Below, piece by piece: positions 46,409-55,435 of a DNA stretch of 64,000 bases. The notes beneath the pieces are model-generated. The model ran no database searches. It was given only the letters and a program-made list of their open reading frames with translations, and was not told the DNA's origin. The stretch is from the NCBI GenBank assembly GCA_949295065.1, contig CASFJQ010000001.1, positions 1-64,000 on the forward strand. Reading direction: 5' to 3'. Source of the stretch: an uncultured Parabacteroides sp. (GTDB lineage Bacteria > Bacteroidota > Bacteroidia > Bacteroidales > Tannerellaceae). Position 1 is the first letter of the stretch; each line of letters opens with the position of its first letter. The position numbers and the translations under genes were made by a program.

Positions 46409-47641
46409 ATGAAAACTATGAATCATTATTTTTCACATACACTGCCAAACGGACTTAGATTGGTGCATCTTCCTTCGTCTTCGAATGTGGCTTATTGCGG
46501 ATTTGCTGTAAATGCTGGAACCAGAGACGAATTGCCTGAAGAATATGGGATGGCTCACTTCGTTGAACATATGCTTTTCAAAGGGACAAGGAAAAGAAAG
46601 GCTTGGCACATCCTGAACAGGATGGAAAATGTTGGTGGTGAATTGAATGCCTATACTACAAAAGAAGAAACTTTTGTCTATTCCATTTTTCTGGAAGAAC
46701 ATTTCCAGAGAGCTTTGGAACTTCAGGCAGATTTGATTTTCAATTCCATTTTCCCAGAGCATGAAATAGAAAAAGAGGTGGATGTCATACTTGATGAAAT
46801 TAATTCATACGAGGACAGTCCTTCGGAACTGATATTTGATGATTTTGAAAATAAGGTTTTTTCAGGTCATGCTTTGGGACATAATATTTTGGGTGACGAG
46901 AAATCTCTTCTGACATTCGATTCAAACTCCGGCTGTTCTTTTATGCGCCGATTCTATACTCCAGGAAATATGGTATTGTTCTCGATGGGAAATATCAAGT
47001 TCGATAAAATTGTAAAATGGGCAGATAATTTACTGGGTGTAATACAGGATTATAAAGCAGAGACCAATCGTCAAGCTCCGCAAATTGTAGAAGCTTCGCA
47101 ATCTGTAATCGAAAAAGATACACATCAGGCTCATGTAATAATGGGACAGCGTGCTTTCAGTCTTCACGACGAACAGAGAATATCCTTGTTCCTTCTGAAT
47201 AATATGCTTGGTGGTCCGGGAATGAACAGCCGTCTGAACGTTGCTTTACGCGAACGCCACGGATTGGTGTATAACGTAGAGTCAAACATAACTTCTTATA
47301 CTGACACCGGTATTGCCAGCATATATTTTGGTACAGATCCTAAAAACAGGGAAAAGGCAACTCGCCTGGTATGCCGTGAACTGGAATCTCTTTGTGAAAA
47401 GCCTTTGGCTGAAAAAAGCATTGCTGCTGCAAAAAAACAGCTGATAGGCCAGATTGGAGTAAGCAATGACAACAAAGAAAGTTTGTTCCTTGGACTTGGG
47501 AAAAGTTTCCTGCACTACAACAGATATGATTCTCAGGAAGAAGTGGTGCGACAAATCGAAGCTATCAGTCCAGAAGATATATTTAATGTTGCAAACCAAG
47601 TGTTTGCTCCAGACAAACTGTTCAGATTGGTATATTTATAA
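46409..47641 (+). CDS. M16 family zinc protease, single-length
   Basis: Processing-peptidase-like enzyme of about 410 residues. The start at 46409 (MKTMNHYFSHTLPNGLRLVH) fits both family and promoter; MNHYF three codons on is an alternative. The zinc motif is HFVEH in YGMAHFVEHMLFKGTRKR, with the third ligand in EKEVDVILDEINSYED. The C-terminal half, with NMLGGPGMNSRLNVALRERH, is the second M16 fold. No signal peptide, so probably cytosolic, unlike the larger M16 at 21.6 kb. Confidence 0.93.
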   Translation: MKTMNHYFSHTLPNGLRLVHLPSSSNVAYCGFAVNAGTRDELPEEYGMAHFVEHMLFKGTRKRKAWHILNRMENVGGELNAYTTKEETFVYSIFLEEHFQRALELQADLIFNSIFPEHEIEKEVDVILDEINSYEDSPSELIFDDFENKVFSGHALGHNILGDEKSLLTFDSNSGCSFMRRFYTPGNMVLFSMGNIKFDKIVKWADNLLGVIQDYKAETNRQAPQIVEASQSVIEKDTHQAHVIMGQRAFSLHDEQRISLFLLNNMLGGPGMNSRLNVALRERHGLVYNVESNITSYTDTGIASIYFGTDPKNREKATRLVCRELESLCEKPLAEKSIAAAKKQLIGQIGVSNDNKESLFLGLGKSFLHYNRYDSQEEVVRQIEAISPEDIFNVANQVFAPDKLFRLVYL

Positions 47642-47646
47642 TACTA

Positions 47647-47778
47647 TTCAAGTTTCGCAAGCTCAACTTCCAGATAACAAGTTGACAAGAAGACAAGTTG
47701 ACAAGAATTTTGGATAATAATTCATGAAATTATAAGTGTTCAGACCTTGTCAACTTGTCTCTGAAACCTTGTCAACTT
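47647..47778. repeat. GTTGACAAG palindrome with inverted module, copy 7
   Basis: Begins with AAGTTTCGCAAGCTCAACTT (inverse of the module), then AACAAGTTGACAAGAAGACA and, after about 60 bases, CCTTGTCAACTTGTCTCTGA and CCTTGTCAAC. Between convergent genes. Confidence 0.8.
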
Positions 47779-47788
47779 ATAAATCTCT

Positions 47789-49189
47789 TCACCAGCACTC
47801 AGCATTATCCTTCAATTCCGGAATAGATTCTTTTTCGAATACTGGGTCTTTTATTCCTGAGCGTTTCTGCTTCTGATAATCCTGCAAAAGGATGAAAGCT
47901 TGTTTGCCAAGCATCAGAATGGCAATTAAGTTACATATAGCCATCAATCCCATGGTTATATCAGCAAGGCTCCACGCCAGATTCAAACTTGCCAAAGCTC
48001 CAAACATAACCATTGCGCTAACCAGCAGGCGATACACAATCAATACCCATTGACGTGAAGTAATGAAGCGTATATTTGCTTCGCCATAATAATAGTTTCC
48101 AATTATCGAGCTGAATGCAAAAAGCATAATTGTTACAGCAACGAAAATCTCGCCCCAAGAACCGACTTCATTGGTAAGTGCACGCTGAGTAAGCTGAATA
48201 CCATCCACTTCTCCACCTAAAGGAACATTGCTGAACAATATAATGAAGGCAGTGCACGTACAGATTATCAAAGTATCAGAGAAAACTCCTAGAGCCTGGA
48301 TCAAACCTTGCTTCACCGGATGTGTAACATGAGCTGTAGCCGCAACATTAGGCGCGGAACCCATTCCCGCCTCATTGCTGAACAATCCACGTTTTATTCC
48401 TTGCATCAAAGCAGCTCCAACGCCACCACCCAAAACTTGTTCCCATCCGAAAGCATGACTGATGATAAGCTCTATCACCGACGGAAGTTTCGTTATATTG
48501 AACAATACTATTCCCAATGCCAAAACTATATATCCAAGAGCCATAACTGGAACAAGAATACTGCTAACCTTTGCAATACGCTGGATACCGCCGAATATGA
48601 TAAGCAACGTGAGAACTGTAAGGATTATTCCCATAACAGTCGGATCAAAACCAAAAGCATAATCCCAAGCTGCACATATAGTATTACTTTGCACAGAATT
48701 AAATGCAAAGCCAAAGGTAACGGATATAAGTATGGCAAAGAGAATTCCCATCCATCTCTGTCCCAATCCATATTGCATATAATATGCAGGTCCGCCAATG
48801 TATGAATCTTTTCCTCGTCTTTTATATAATTGTGCCAAAGTTGATTCCACAAATGCACTTGAAGCTCCCAATAAAGCTATAAGCCACATCCAAAAGACTG
48901 CTCCCGGTCCGCCAACGGAAAGCGCTGTTGCCACACCGGCAAGATTTCCTGTTCCAACGCGGCTTGCCAACGAAACAGCAAATGCCTGAAAAGATGATAT
49001 ATGATGCTCCTGACCGTCTTCTTTCCTCGTTGAATCACCAAGCAGACGAATCATTTCTCCTATCATACGGAATTGAACGAAACGAGTGTTTAATGTAAAC
49101 CATATAGCACAACCTATAAGCATAGCTATAAGGATATAAGACCAAAGTATGTCGTTGGCAAAGGCAATAATTTCGTTCAACTGTTTCAT
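47789..49189 (-). CDS. Sodium:alanine symporter family protein
   Basis: AGCS-family amino-acid carrier in the inner membrane, importing alanine or glycine with sodium. 466 residues, about ten helices. Signatures: SRVGTGNLAGVATALSVGGP near residue 75, GGPAYYMQYGLGQRWMG, and RGLFSNEAGMGSAPN near 268. The C-terminal tail is polar. Single gene, followed by a convergent repeat. Confidence 0.95.
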   Translation of the reverse strand: MKQLNEIIAFANDILWSYILIAMLIGCAIWFTLNTRFVQFRMIGEMIRLLGDSTRKEDGQEHHISSFQAFAVSLASRVGTGNLAGVATALSVGGPGAVFWMWLIALLGASSAFVESTLAQLYKRRGKDSYIGGPAYYMQYGLGQRWMGILFAILISVTFGFAFNSVQSNTICAAWDYAFGFDPTVMGIILTVLTLLIIFGGIQRIAKVSSILVPVMALGYIVLALGIVLFNITKLPSVIELIISHAFGWEQVLGGGVGAALMQGIKRGLFSNEAGMGSAPNVAATAHVTHPVKQGLIQALGVFSDTLIICTCTAFIILFSNVPLGGEVDGIQLTQRALTNEVGSWGEIFVAVTIMLFAFSSIIGNYYYGEANIRFITSRQWVLIVYRLLVSAMVMFGALASLNLAWSLADITMGLMAICNLIAILMLGKQAFILLQDYQKQKRSGIKDPVFEKESIPELKDNAECW

Positions 49190-49233
49190 AATGATAATTT
49201 ATTTGTTCATGTTTCACAGACTCAATTTTAGAA

Positions 49234-49400
49234 GTTGACAAGGCATCAGAGACAAGTTAACAAGGGAAAAAGATATATCACTTGGTTATAGATTATCCAA
49301 AGAATCTTATAATTCTGTTTCTTGTCAACTTGTTAACTTGTCAACTTGTTAACTTGTCAACTTGTTAACTAAAAGTTGAGCTTGCAAAAACTTTAATTAT
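49234..49400. repeat. GTTGACAAG palindrome, expanded copy 8, with module
   Basis: Left arm GTTGACAAGGCATCAGAGAC and AAGTTAACAAGG; right arm has CTTGTCAAC and CTTGTTAAC alternating six times (49321-49370), an expanded tandem. Ends with AGTTGAGCTTGCAAAAACTT. Confidence 0.82.
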
Positions 49401-49471
49401 TTACAAAAGTAATGAAAAGCGAACAAGCAGACAACACCGGTAAAAATTACAGAAGAATAGCAGATAAAAAA

Positions 49472-49504
49472 TAAGGGAACAAGATTAAAAATCCTATTCC
49501 CTTA
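49472..49504 (-). terminator. Terminator of the phosphate transporter gene
   Basis: TAAGGGAA (49472-49479) pairs with TTCCCTTA (49497-49504); AAAAAA before it gives a T run on the minus strand. Confidence 0.75.
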
Positions 49505-49528
49505 AATCCATAAAAATCTATCTATTTA

Positions 49529-51784
49529 TCAACTGTTTCCCTGGAATTTGTTGCTTACTTTAATCAAGTTACAACTGAATGAAACTACGTTAGTAGCTTC
49601 CTGCAACATGTTGAGATAAACCATACTTACCTTTGTACTTCCATGCTGGCCCTGTATTCTTCGAAGCTCTTCTTTCTTCAACTGAACAAGTCTGCCATTC
49701 AAACGTGCAGATTCGTCAACAAGGGTTTGAAGTATGCTATAATCATTTTTGTCTACCATATCAGCACAACGACCAAGATATGCAGTTATTTCCTGAACTA
49801 TCTGACGGAAATCTGTCTTCTGAATATCATCAAGCGGATTAAAGTTGTTGTCGATATGTTCTTTACAAGGTTCAGCCAAACGACGGATACTGAATACGAT
49901 TTCACTTGCAAAGTCATTGCTCTGATAGTAATACAGACCTTTTTCGATAGCAATATCGTGATCCAACTGAGTTACGCCAAGAGTACCAACACGCTTAACC
50001 TGCTTCAAGTGAACTTTCTCTTCTTCGATAGCAGACAAAGCTTTTCGAAGTTCTTTAAGATTTTCACTCATAAATGCATTTGAAGAGCGTAACAATATAT
50101 CTGCTGAGAAACGTAAAACAGAATCAATTTCCTCACGGCTATGTTTACGGAACAAGTTCAAAGCCTCATAAGGATTCTTAGCTTCACGAAGCTGAGAAAC
50201 TGTTGAGTTAACTTCTTCTTTCAACGCTTCTTTCCTCAATTTTTTCTTATATTCCAACTGGCTTCTGATCAAAGAATAAACAGCCAAAGCAATCATACCA
50301 ACTATTGCTGGAATACCACCAATGTGAATCAATATTGCTACGATGAAACAGATTGTAAATGCAGCTCCGGCAGTAATAAACCAACCACCAATTACTGACA
50401 ATACACCAGTGATACGGAACACAGCACTTTCGCGACCCCATGCACGGTCAGCCAAAGATGTACCCATTGCAACGATAAATGTCACATAAGTTGTTGACAA
50501 AGGCAATTTCAAAGAAGTACCAACTGCAATCAGAAGACCAGAAAGAACGACATTCACAGCAGCACGAACCAAGTCGAAACTAGCTTTATCTTCAATAATA
50601 ATCTGACTGCTGTCAAATCGTTTATCAATCCAAGTTTTTACCGGAGTAGGAACTATGCTTGAAATAACCATTGCTGCATTTGTACAAGTTCTTACCAGAA
50701 CACGTGCAACCGGAGATGTACCGAAGTTTTCGTCACCATCAGACTGGCGAGACAAATCCAAAGATGTTTTAACAACATTGTGAGCTTTCTTTGAAGTCAT
50801 CAATGCGATAACCATCACAATACCTGAACCAATCAAGAAATACCAAGGAGTTTTAGCCGGTTCAAGCAACGAAGTCATAAGGAATGTATCAGGAGTAGTT
50901 GTTCCACCCTGTGCCATCAAATCCATGTATGAAGAATATCCTGCCAAAGGAACACCGATAAAGTTCACCAAGTCATTTCCGGCAAATGCCATAGCCAAAG
51001 CAAATGTACCCATAAGAATAATAACCTTAAATACATTTACTTTTATCATATGTAGAACCTGCATAAGGATTGTAAAACCAACCATACAACCCAAAACAAT
51101 CATATCTGTGTTTGCTCTAACGAATTTCACAAACTCTGTTCCTTCAAGGTTACTTCCTTTCAAACCTTTGATAAGCATGAAGTATACTATAGATGTAGCA
51201 GCCAAACCACCGAAAATACCTATAAAGTACTTAGCTGTTCTTCTATAGTTGAATGAGAAAATAACACGGGAAATATATTGCACAAGCACACCAAAGAAAA
51301 ATGCTATAGCAACGGAAAGGAATATACCCAAAATCACTGTCAAAGCTTTGTCTGTGTTCATCAAATCAACCCAAGACAAATCAGGGTCACTAACAGTTTT
51401 AATCAATGCGTAAGCAACCGTACCACCAAGCAACTCAAACACCATTGAAACTGTTGTTGATGTCGGCATACCGAGAGAGTTGAAAATATCCAACAAAACC
51501 ACGTCAGTAAGCATCACTGCTACGAGAATACACATAATCTCGGAGAAATAGAAATACTGCGGTTGATAAATACCGTGACGCGCAATATCCATCATACCAT
51601 TTGATAATGATGCTCCGGCAAAAACACCGATTGCTGCAATCACCATAATCACTTTAAATGATGCAGCCTTTGAACCAATAGCTGAGTTCAGGAAATTCAC
51701 CGCATCGTTGCTGACTCCGACTACCAAGTCGAAAACAGCCAGAACAAATAAGAATAATACTAAAATCAGATAAAATGTTTCCAT
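49529..51784 (-). CDS. Inorganic phosphate transporter (PiT) with PhoU-like C-terminal domain
   Basis: 751 residues. The first about 530 form the PiT transporter: VGVSNDAVNFLNSAIGSKAA near residue 22 and its inverted repeat LKLPLSTTYVTFIVAMGTSL near 423 are the two PiT signatures, embedded in many helices. The last about 210 residues are soluble and helical (FSADILLRSSNAFMSENLKE, then VYLNMLQEATNVVSFSCNLI), resembling PhoU. A transporter fused to a PhoU-like regulator may sense phosphate status directly. No phoU gene stands beside it. Confidence 0.92.
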   Translation of the reverse strand: METFYLILVLFLFVLAVFDLVVGVSNDAVNFLNSAIGSKAASFKVIMVIAAIGVFAGASLSNGMMDIARHGIYQPQYFYFSEIMCILVAVMLTDVVLLDIFNSLGMPTSTTVSMVFELLGGTVAYALIKTVSDPDLSWVDLMNTDKALTVILGIFLSVAIAFFFGVLVQYISRVIFSFNYRRTAKYFIGIFGGLAATSIVYFMLIKGLKGSNLEGTEFVKFVRANTDMIVLGCMVGFTILMQVLHMIKVNVFKVIILMGTFALAMAFAGNDLVNFIGVPLAGYSSYMDLMAQGGTTTPDTFLMTSLLEPAKTPWYFLIGSGIVMVIALMTSKKAHNVVKTSLDLSRQSDGDENFGTSPVARVLVRTCTNAAMVISSIVPTPVKTWIDKRFDSSQIIIEDKASFDLVRAAVNVVLSGLLIAVGTSLKLPLSTTYVTFIVAMGTSLADRAWGRESAVFRITGVLSVIGGWFITAGAAFTICFIVAILIHIGGIPAIVGMIALAVYSLIRSQLEYKKKLRKEALKEEVNSTVSQLREAKNPYEALNLFRKHSREEIDSVLRFSADILLRSSNAFMSENLKELRKALSAIEEEKVHLKQVKRVGTLGVTQLDHDIAIEKGLYYYQSNDFASEIVFSIRRLAEPCKEHIDNNFNPLDDIQKTDFRQIVQEITAYLGRCADMVDKNDYSILQTLVDESARLNGRLVQLKKEELRRIQGQHGSTKVSMVYLNMLQEATNVVSFSCNLIKVSNKFQGNS

Positions 51785-51887
51785 AAGTTATTGGAGTATA
51801 TGTTTCCGGTATGCAAAGGAAGCCAACTCACATTATATAAACATTTCATATATATTACATTTATGTTACGAAAACGGTTGCCACAAA

Positions 51888-51933
51888 AAAAGACTGAACC
51901 AAAAGCTAAGTGCTAACTTTCGGTCAGTCTTTT
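51888..51933 (-). terminator. Terminator of the alpha-galactosidase gene
   Basis: AAAAGACTGA (51888-51897) pairs with TCAGTCTTTT (51924-51933); both ends suit minus-strand termination. It lies 118 bp past the galactosidase stop and before the phosphate-transporter start. Confidence 0.78.
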
Positions 51934-52013
51934 ATATTCAGAATTAGTCAGTATCGGTATAAATTCCAAAAGTTTTTCAGAAAATAAGTTGATGAGTATT
52001 TAAATTAGCACTC

Positions 52014-52044
52014 CTTGTCAACTTGTATCTGAAACATTGTCAAC
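52014..52044. repeat. GTTGACAAG-type repeat, half copy 9
   Basis: Right arm only: CTTGTCAACTTG, TATCTGAAAC, ATTGTCAAC. Same 31-base form as at 24467-24497. Confidence 0.7.
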
Positions 52045-52050
52045 TATTCT

Positions 52051-54249
52051 TTACTGTGCTGTAAGTTCAAAAACACGGCTGTTCATTGAAGCCGGAGTGA
52101 ATGCATACAAACCGACTTTCATAAGATAATCGCCTGAGAATACTTTGCCATTTTGCGCGAAACGTGATTTAGTTCCCGGCATAAGGTTTATTTCTTCTAC
52201 CTTATATTTCTTGTCGGGATCCAATCCCTGGAATTTTACAGCAAAAGTTTTTTCTGCAAATCTTGGGTGAATATCATATGCGTAAAATACAGCCTTGTCC
52301 TTTGATTTGTCAACATGCATAACTGCCATGTGATTTGCATCATAAGGAGAAACCAAACGATAGAAATCTCCGTCAAGGATAACTTTCTTCAATCTATTAT
52401 AGTTAGCTACTGCATTCTGGCAATAAGTGAGTTCATCGTTGCTCAATTCCTTCAAGCCGATATCGAAACCTAGTTTACACATCATTGCAACATCAACACG
52501 GAACTTAATGCTGGCTCTCTTGTTCCAGCTTGTGACGTGTGCACACATAGCCTTTGTCGGGAAGAACTGTGAGAATCCCCACTGTATGTATAATCTTTCA
52601 ACCGGGTCTGTGTTGTCACTACACCAGAATTCAGTGAAATATTTCAATGCCTCATAGTCGCATCTTGCGCCACCGCCGGAGCAAAGCATCATAGGAACAT
52701 TTGGATATTTCTCTTTTACTCTTTTAAATACATTATATACGCCACGAACGTGATTTATATACAGATGGTTCTGCTGTTCTTTCAGATAATAAGAATAAAT
52801 GTTTGTTATTGGGCTGTTGCAATCCCATTTGAAATAAGCTATTTCCGGATTCTCAGTCATAAGTTTATCCACGACGCCAAATACATAATCCTGTACTTCC
52901 GGATTGCTTAAATCCAGAACAAGCTGATTACGGTAATAGTATGTTTCTCTGTTTGGCAAATGAATAGCCCATTCAGGATGCTTCTCAAACAATTCACTGC
53001 GAGGATTGACCATTTCCGGCTCAATCCAAATACCGAATTTCACACCTGCATCTTTTGCTGCTTTTACAAGTCCCGGCACTCCATTAGGAAGTTTCGATTT
53101 CATAGCATCCCAATCACCAAGACCTGCATGGTCGTCGTTGCGCGGATGTTTGTTTCCAAACCAGCCATCATCCAAAAGGAACATATCCACACCAAGATGT
53201 TTGGCTTCTTTCATCAATTCGCTCAAAATCTTTTCGTCAAACTTGAAAGAAGTGTTTTCCCAGTTATTCAAAAGAGTAAGGCGGTCTCCTTTCCCGTCTT
53301 TCAGCTGATAGTTGCGTGCCCATTCATGGAAATTGCGGCTCGCTTTTCCTTTTCCTTCACTACTGCGGGTGAAAATGAATTCCGGAGTTACAAAAACTTC
53401 TCCAGGTTTCAACTCGTACCATGATGCGTAAGGATTTATTCCTGAAATCACACGCAGATTCTTTACATTATCTACCTCGAATGTGAAACGGTAGTTTCCT
53501 GTCCAGCCGATTGTTCCCAAAACAACTTCGCCTTCGTTTTCCCTAGCCGGTTCACCAAAGCCAAGTTCAAAGAATGGATATGCATGCATTGCAGCTCTTG
53601 AACCCAGTTTTGTGTCAACAATCTTCTTTCCATATTGAAGCTGCTGATGGCTCATCTGCATTTCCTGAGCCCAATCACCGCTGAATTCTGTAAGATAATA
53701 ACTTGGACGCTCAAAATATATTATTGAAGAAGCATAGCGTGTCAATATGACTGGCTTTTTCTCATTATGGGAAATCTCTGTCCAGGATTTGATGATATTT
53801 TCCTTGGCATAAGATATGTAGTGCATTTTTACCTGCAAAGGATAAACATCGTCTTTAAGGATTATTGTTGTCTCTGTTGCATTACCGTCGATATCTTTTG
53901 TTTCGCTTGATACGAACTTAAGCAACGTACTCATATTACCATCAGCATGTTTCACTGCCAATGCCGGTTCAAAATAATCTTCCATTCCGGAAGTCATGTA
54001 TGCTTCCCAACCTCTTGTTGCCGCACTACCGTCAGAGCCTCCACGGGTATATGCCGAGAGATTCTCGAAATCACTCTCGTGCGCCAACTTCTCACCAAGA
54101 TAAATCTGGTATAAACGTCCATTCGGTGCTGTTGAAAGTATTAAATCTGTTTCTTGTGTAGCAATACGGATGATTTTCCGTGCCGAATCTGCTGCATGTA
54201 CTGATAGAGAAACAAATGCTATCAGAAAAAAAGAAAGTAGCTGCTTCAT
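52051..54249 (-). CDS. Alpha-galactosidase, GH36
   Basis: Exported enzyme that removes alpha-linked galactose. I start at ATG 54249 (MKQLLSFFLIAFVSLSVHAA, signal peptide), not the upstream 54279. 732 residues. The beta-sandwich N-terminus is followed by the GH36 barrel: FLLDDGWFG, FGIWIEPEMVNPRSEL, the nucleophile in YFKWDCNSPI and the acid/base in WCSDNTDPVERL, plus LCSGGGARCDYEAL. A GH36 C-terminal domain ends the protein. A -7 box TATATTTG (minus strand) lies at 54277-54284. Confidence 0.94.
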   Translation of the reverse strand: MKQLLSFFLIAFVSLSVHAADSARKIIRIATQETDLILSTAPNGRLYQIYLGEKLAHESDFENLSAYTRGGSDGSAATRGWEAYMTSGMEDYFEPALAVKHADGNMSTLLKFVSSETKDIDGNATETTIILKDDVYPLQVKMHYISYAKENIIKSWTEISHNEKKPVILTRYASSIIYFERPSYYLTEFSGDWAQEMQMSHQQLQYGKKIVDTKLGSRAAMHAYPFFELGFGEPARENEGEVVLGTIGWTGNYRFTFEVDNVKNLRVISGINPYASWYELKPGEVFVTPEFIFTRSSEGKGKASRNFHEWARNYQLKDGKGDRLTLLNNWENTSFKFDEKILSELMKEAKHLGVDMFLLDDGWFGNKHPRNDDHAGLGDWDAMKSKLPNGVPGLVKAAKDAGVKFGIWIEPEMVNPRSELFEKHPEWAIHLPNRETYYYRNQLVLDLSNPEVQDYVFGVVDKLMTENPEIAYFKWDCNSPITNIYSYYLKEQQNHLYINHVRGVYNVFKRVKEKYPNVPMMLCSGGGARCDYEALKYFTEFWCSDNTDPVERLYIQWGFSQFFPTKAMCAHVTSWNKRASIKFRVDVAMMCKLGFDIGLKELSNDELTYCQNAVANYNRLKKVILDGDFYRLVSPYDANHMAVMHVDKSKDKAVFYAYDIHPRFAEKTFAVKFQGLDPDKKYKVEEINLMPGTKSRFAQNGKVFSGDYLMKVGLYAFTPASMNSRVFELTAQ

Positions 54250-54390
54250 GGTTAACAAATTATTAATATTTATGTACAAATATAAAGATATAGATTCAAG
54301 TTACCTAATAAATAAGCAATTTATTTACAATTAAACGCAGACTATACAAATACTCTTTTCATTGAAAAAATATGTCCTATCCTGCCAATC

Positions 54391-54430
54391 TATGGGGTCG
54401 GATGTAATTGGAAATATATACGGCCCCACG
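54391..54430. repeat. Hairpin repeat of the ACGGCCCCACG family, copy B
   Basis: TGGGGTCG (54393-54400) pairs with CGGCCCCA, and the 20 bases 54411-54430 equal 3910-3929 exactly. The same flank GGTCGGATGT appears in inverted form in copy A. Confidence 0.75.
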
Positions 54431-54762
54431 CCGGATTACTTCTATATATATTCAATATTCCTTTCGGATATATTTTTGTCTCATTTTCTTATTCTGTCTC
54501 ATTTTCATTTTTTGTATCATTCTCTATACAGGGAGTTTCCGAGCGCAAGTTTCACAGAATCAATAAATATTTGAGCATCAAGCAAATCATGTGATTCAAC
54601 ACTTATTTTCGTGAAACTTGTTATCCTTCACCTCAAATCACGGGAATCACCTGATTTTCATAAGGATTTAAGATATGTGAAACTATAGAAAATAAACTCT
54701 TCTGTATATATAGACAGTCAGACAAACAACAAGATAAAAATTTCATGGTATATTTTCCGAAA

Positions 54763-54800
54763 AAAGCTGCCGACGTTTTTTCAGAAACGTCGGCAGCTTT
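54763..54800 (-). terminator. Terminator of the flavin reductase gene
   Basis: AAAGCTGCCGACGTTT (54763-54778) pairs with 54785-54800 exactly; the A run before gives T on the minus strand. Confidence 0.9.
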
Positions 54801-54821
54801 CTGATGAAACATAGGCAACAA

Positions 54822-55331
54822 TCACTGAGCCTTTTCTGCTTTCAGAATCTCAGCAATATACATTATGTGAAGATTGCCTTTCTTTTCGTTATACCACATA
54901 TCATGCAAGCCTTTATCAAGGAAAGCTTCTTTGCTAAGAGTTTCTCTATATAAGATTTTACATTCCAGTGTCAAACGTGATTCCTCAAAACAAGGAATAC
55001 CACTTTCTCCAAAGCAAGGAGTAAGACCGGTTTCGGCAACTTTATCAGTGTCACGTCCAGATTTAGAGCCGCAAATCTTATGCACTTCCTTATTATCACC
55101 CATGAATGAAATGGAGAAAGTTCCTTCCTGGTCCATAAATTCACGAGTGTATCTCTCAGGACGGATAAACACAAATACTACAGGCTTTCCCCACATTATT
55201 CCTGTTCCGCCCCAACTGGCAGTCATCATGTTGAATTTATCTTTGTTTCCTGCTGCCACCAGCATCCATTCTTCACCTATTGCCTTGAAGAAATTGTCGT
55301 TTAATTCTTTAGGATTGATTTCTGTTTTCAT
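54822..55331 (-). CDS. Flavin reductase-like FMN-binding protein
   Basis: 169 residues of the flavin-reductase split-barrel family: WMLVAAGNKDKFNMMTASWG near the N-terminus, GKPVVFVFIRPERYTREFMD, GTFSISFMGDNKEVHKICGS. Binds FMN and probably reduces it or another substrate in the cytosol. Single gene, divergent from the U32 protease, with its own -7 box. Confidence 0.9.
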   Translation of the reverse strand: MKTEINPKELNDNFFKAIGEEWMLVAAGNKDKFNMMTASWGGTGIMWGKPVVFVFIRPERYTREFMDQEGTFSISFMGDNKEVHKICGSKSGRDTDKVAETGLTPCFGESGIPCFEESRLTLECKILYRETLSKEAFLDKGLHDMWYNEKKGNLHIMYIAEILKAEKAQ

Positions 55332-55370
55332 TGTTGTCCAAATTTCTGCTAAAAATAAAGCTCAATAAGA

Positions 55371-55409
55371 CAAAGATACAAAGAAATATCTATTTTTTTC
55401 ATAGCTTTG
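55371..55409. promoter_or_regulatory. Divergent -7 boxes for flavin reductase and U32 genes
   Basis: Minus-strand TATCTTTG at 55371-55378 serves the flavin reductase; plus-strand TAGCTTTG at 55402-55409 serves the U32 gene. Both are exact TAnnTTTG. Confidence 0.65.
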
Positions 55410-55435
55410 CAACATTGAAACAAAAACTTACAGCA

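Larger units (their letters stand above)
49190..49528. other. Intergenic region between symporter and phosphate-transporter genes
   Basis: No gene seen. Filled mostly by a long GTTGACAAG-type repeat (49234-49400) and the phosphate-transporter terminator (49472-49504). Confidence 0.6.
54250..54821. other. Long intergenic region with hairpin repeats
   Basis: No gene seen. Holds the galactosidase promoter box (54277-54284), copy B of the ACGGCCCCACG hairpin family (54391-54430), fragments of a GTGAAACTTG motif (54611-54621 and about 54678-54686), and the terminator at 54763-54800. Confidence 0.55.

Noticed and set aside
49321..49370. Alternating CTTGTCAAC/CTTGTTAAC as a CRISPR array
   Set aside because: Units are about 9-10 bases with no unique spacers and no cas genes; it is an expanded palindromic repeat.
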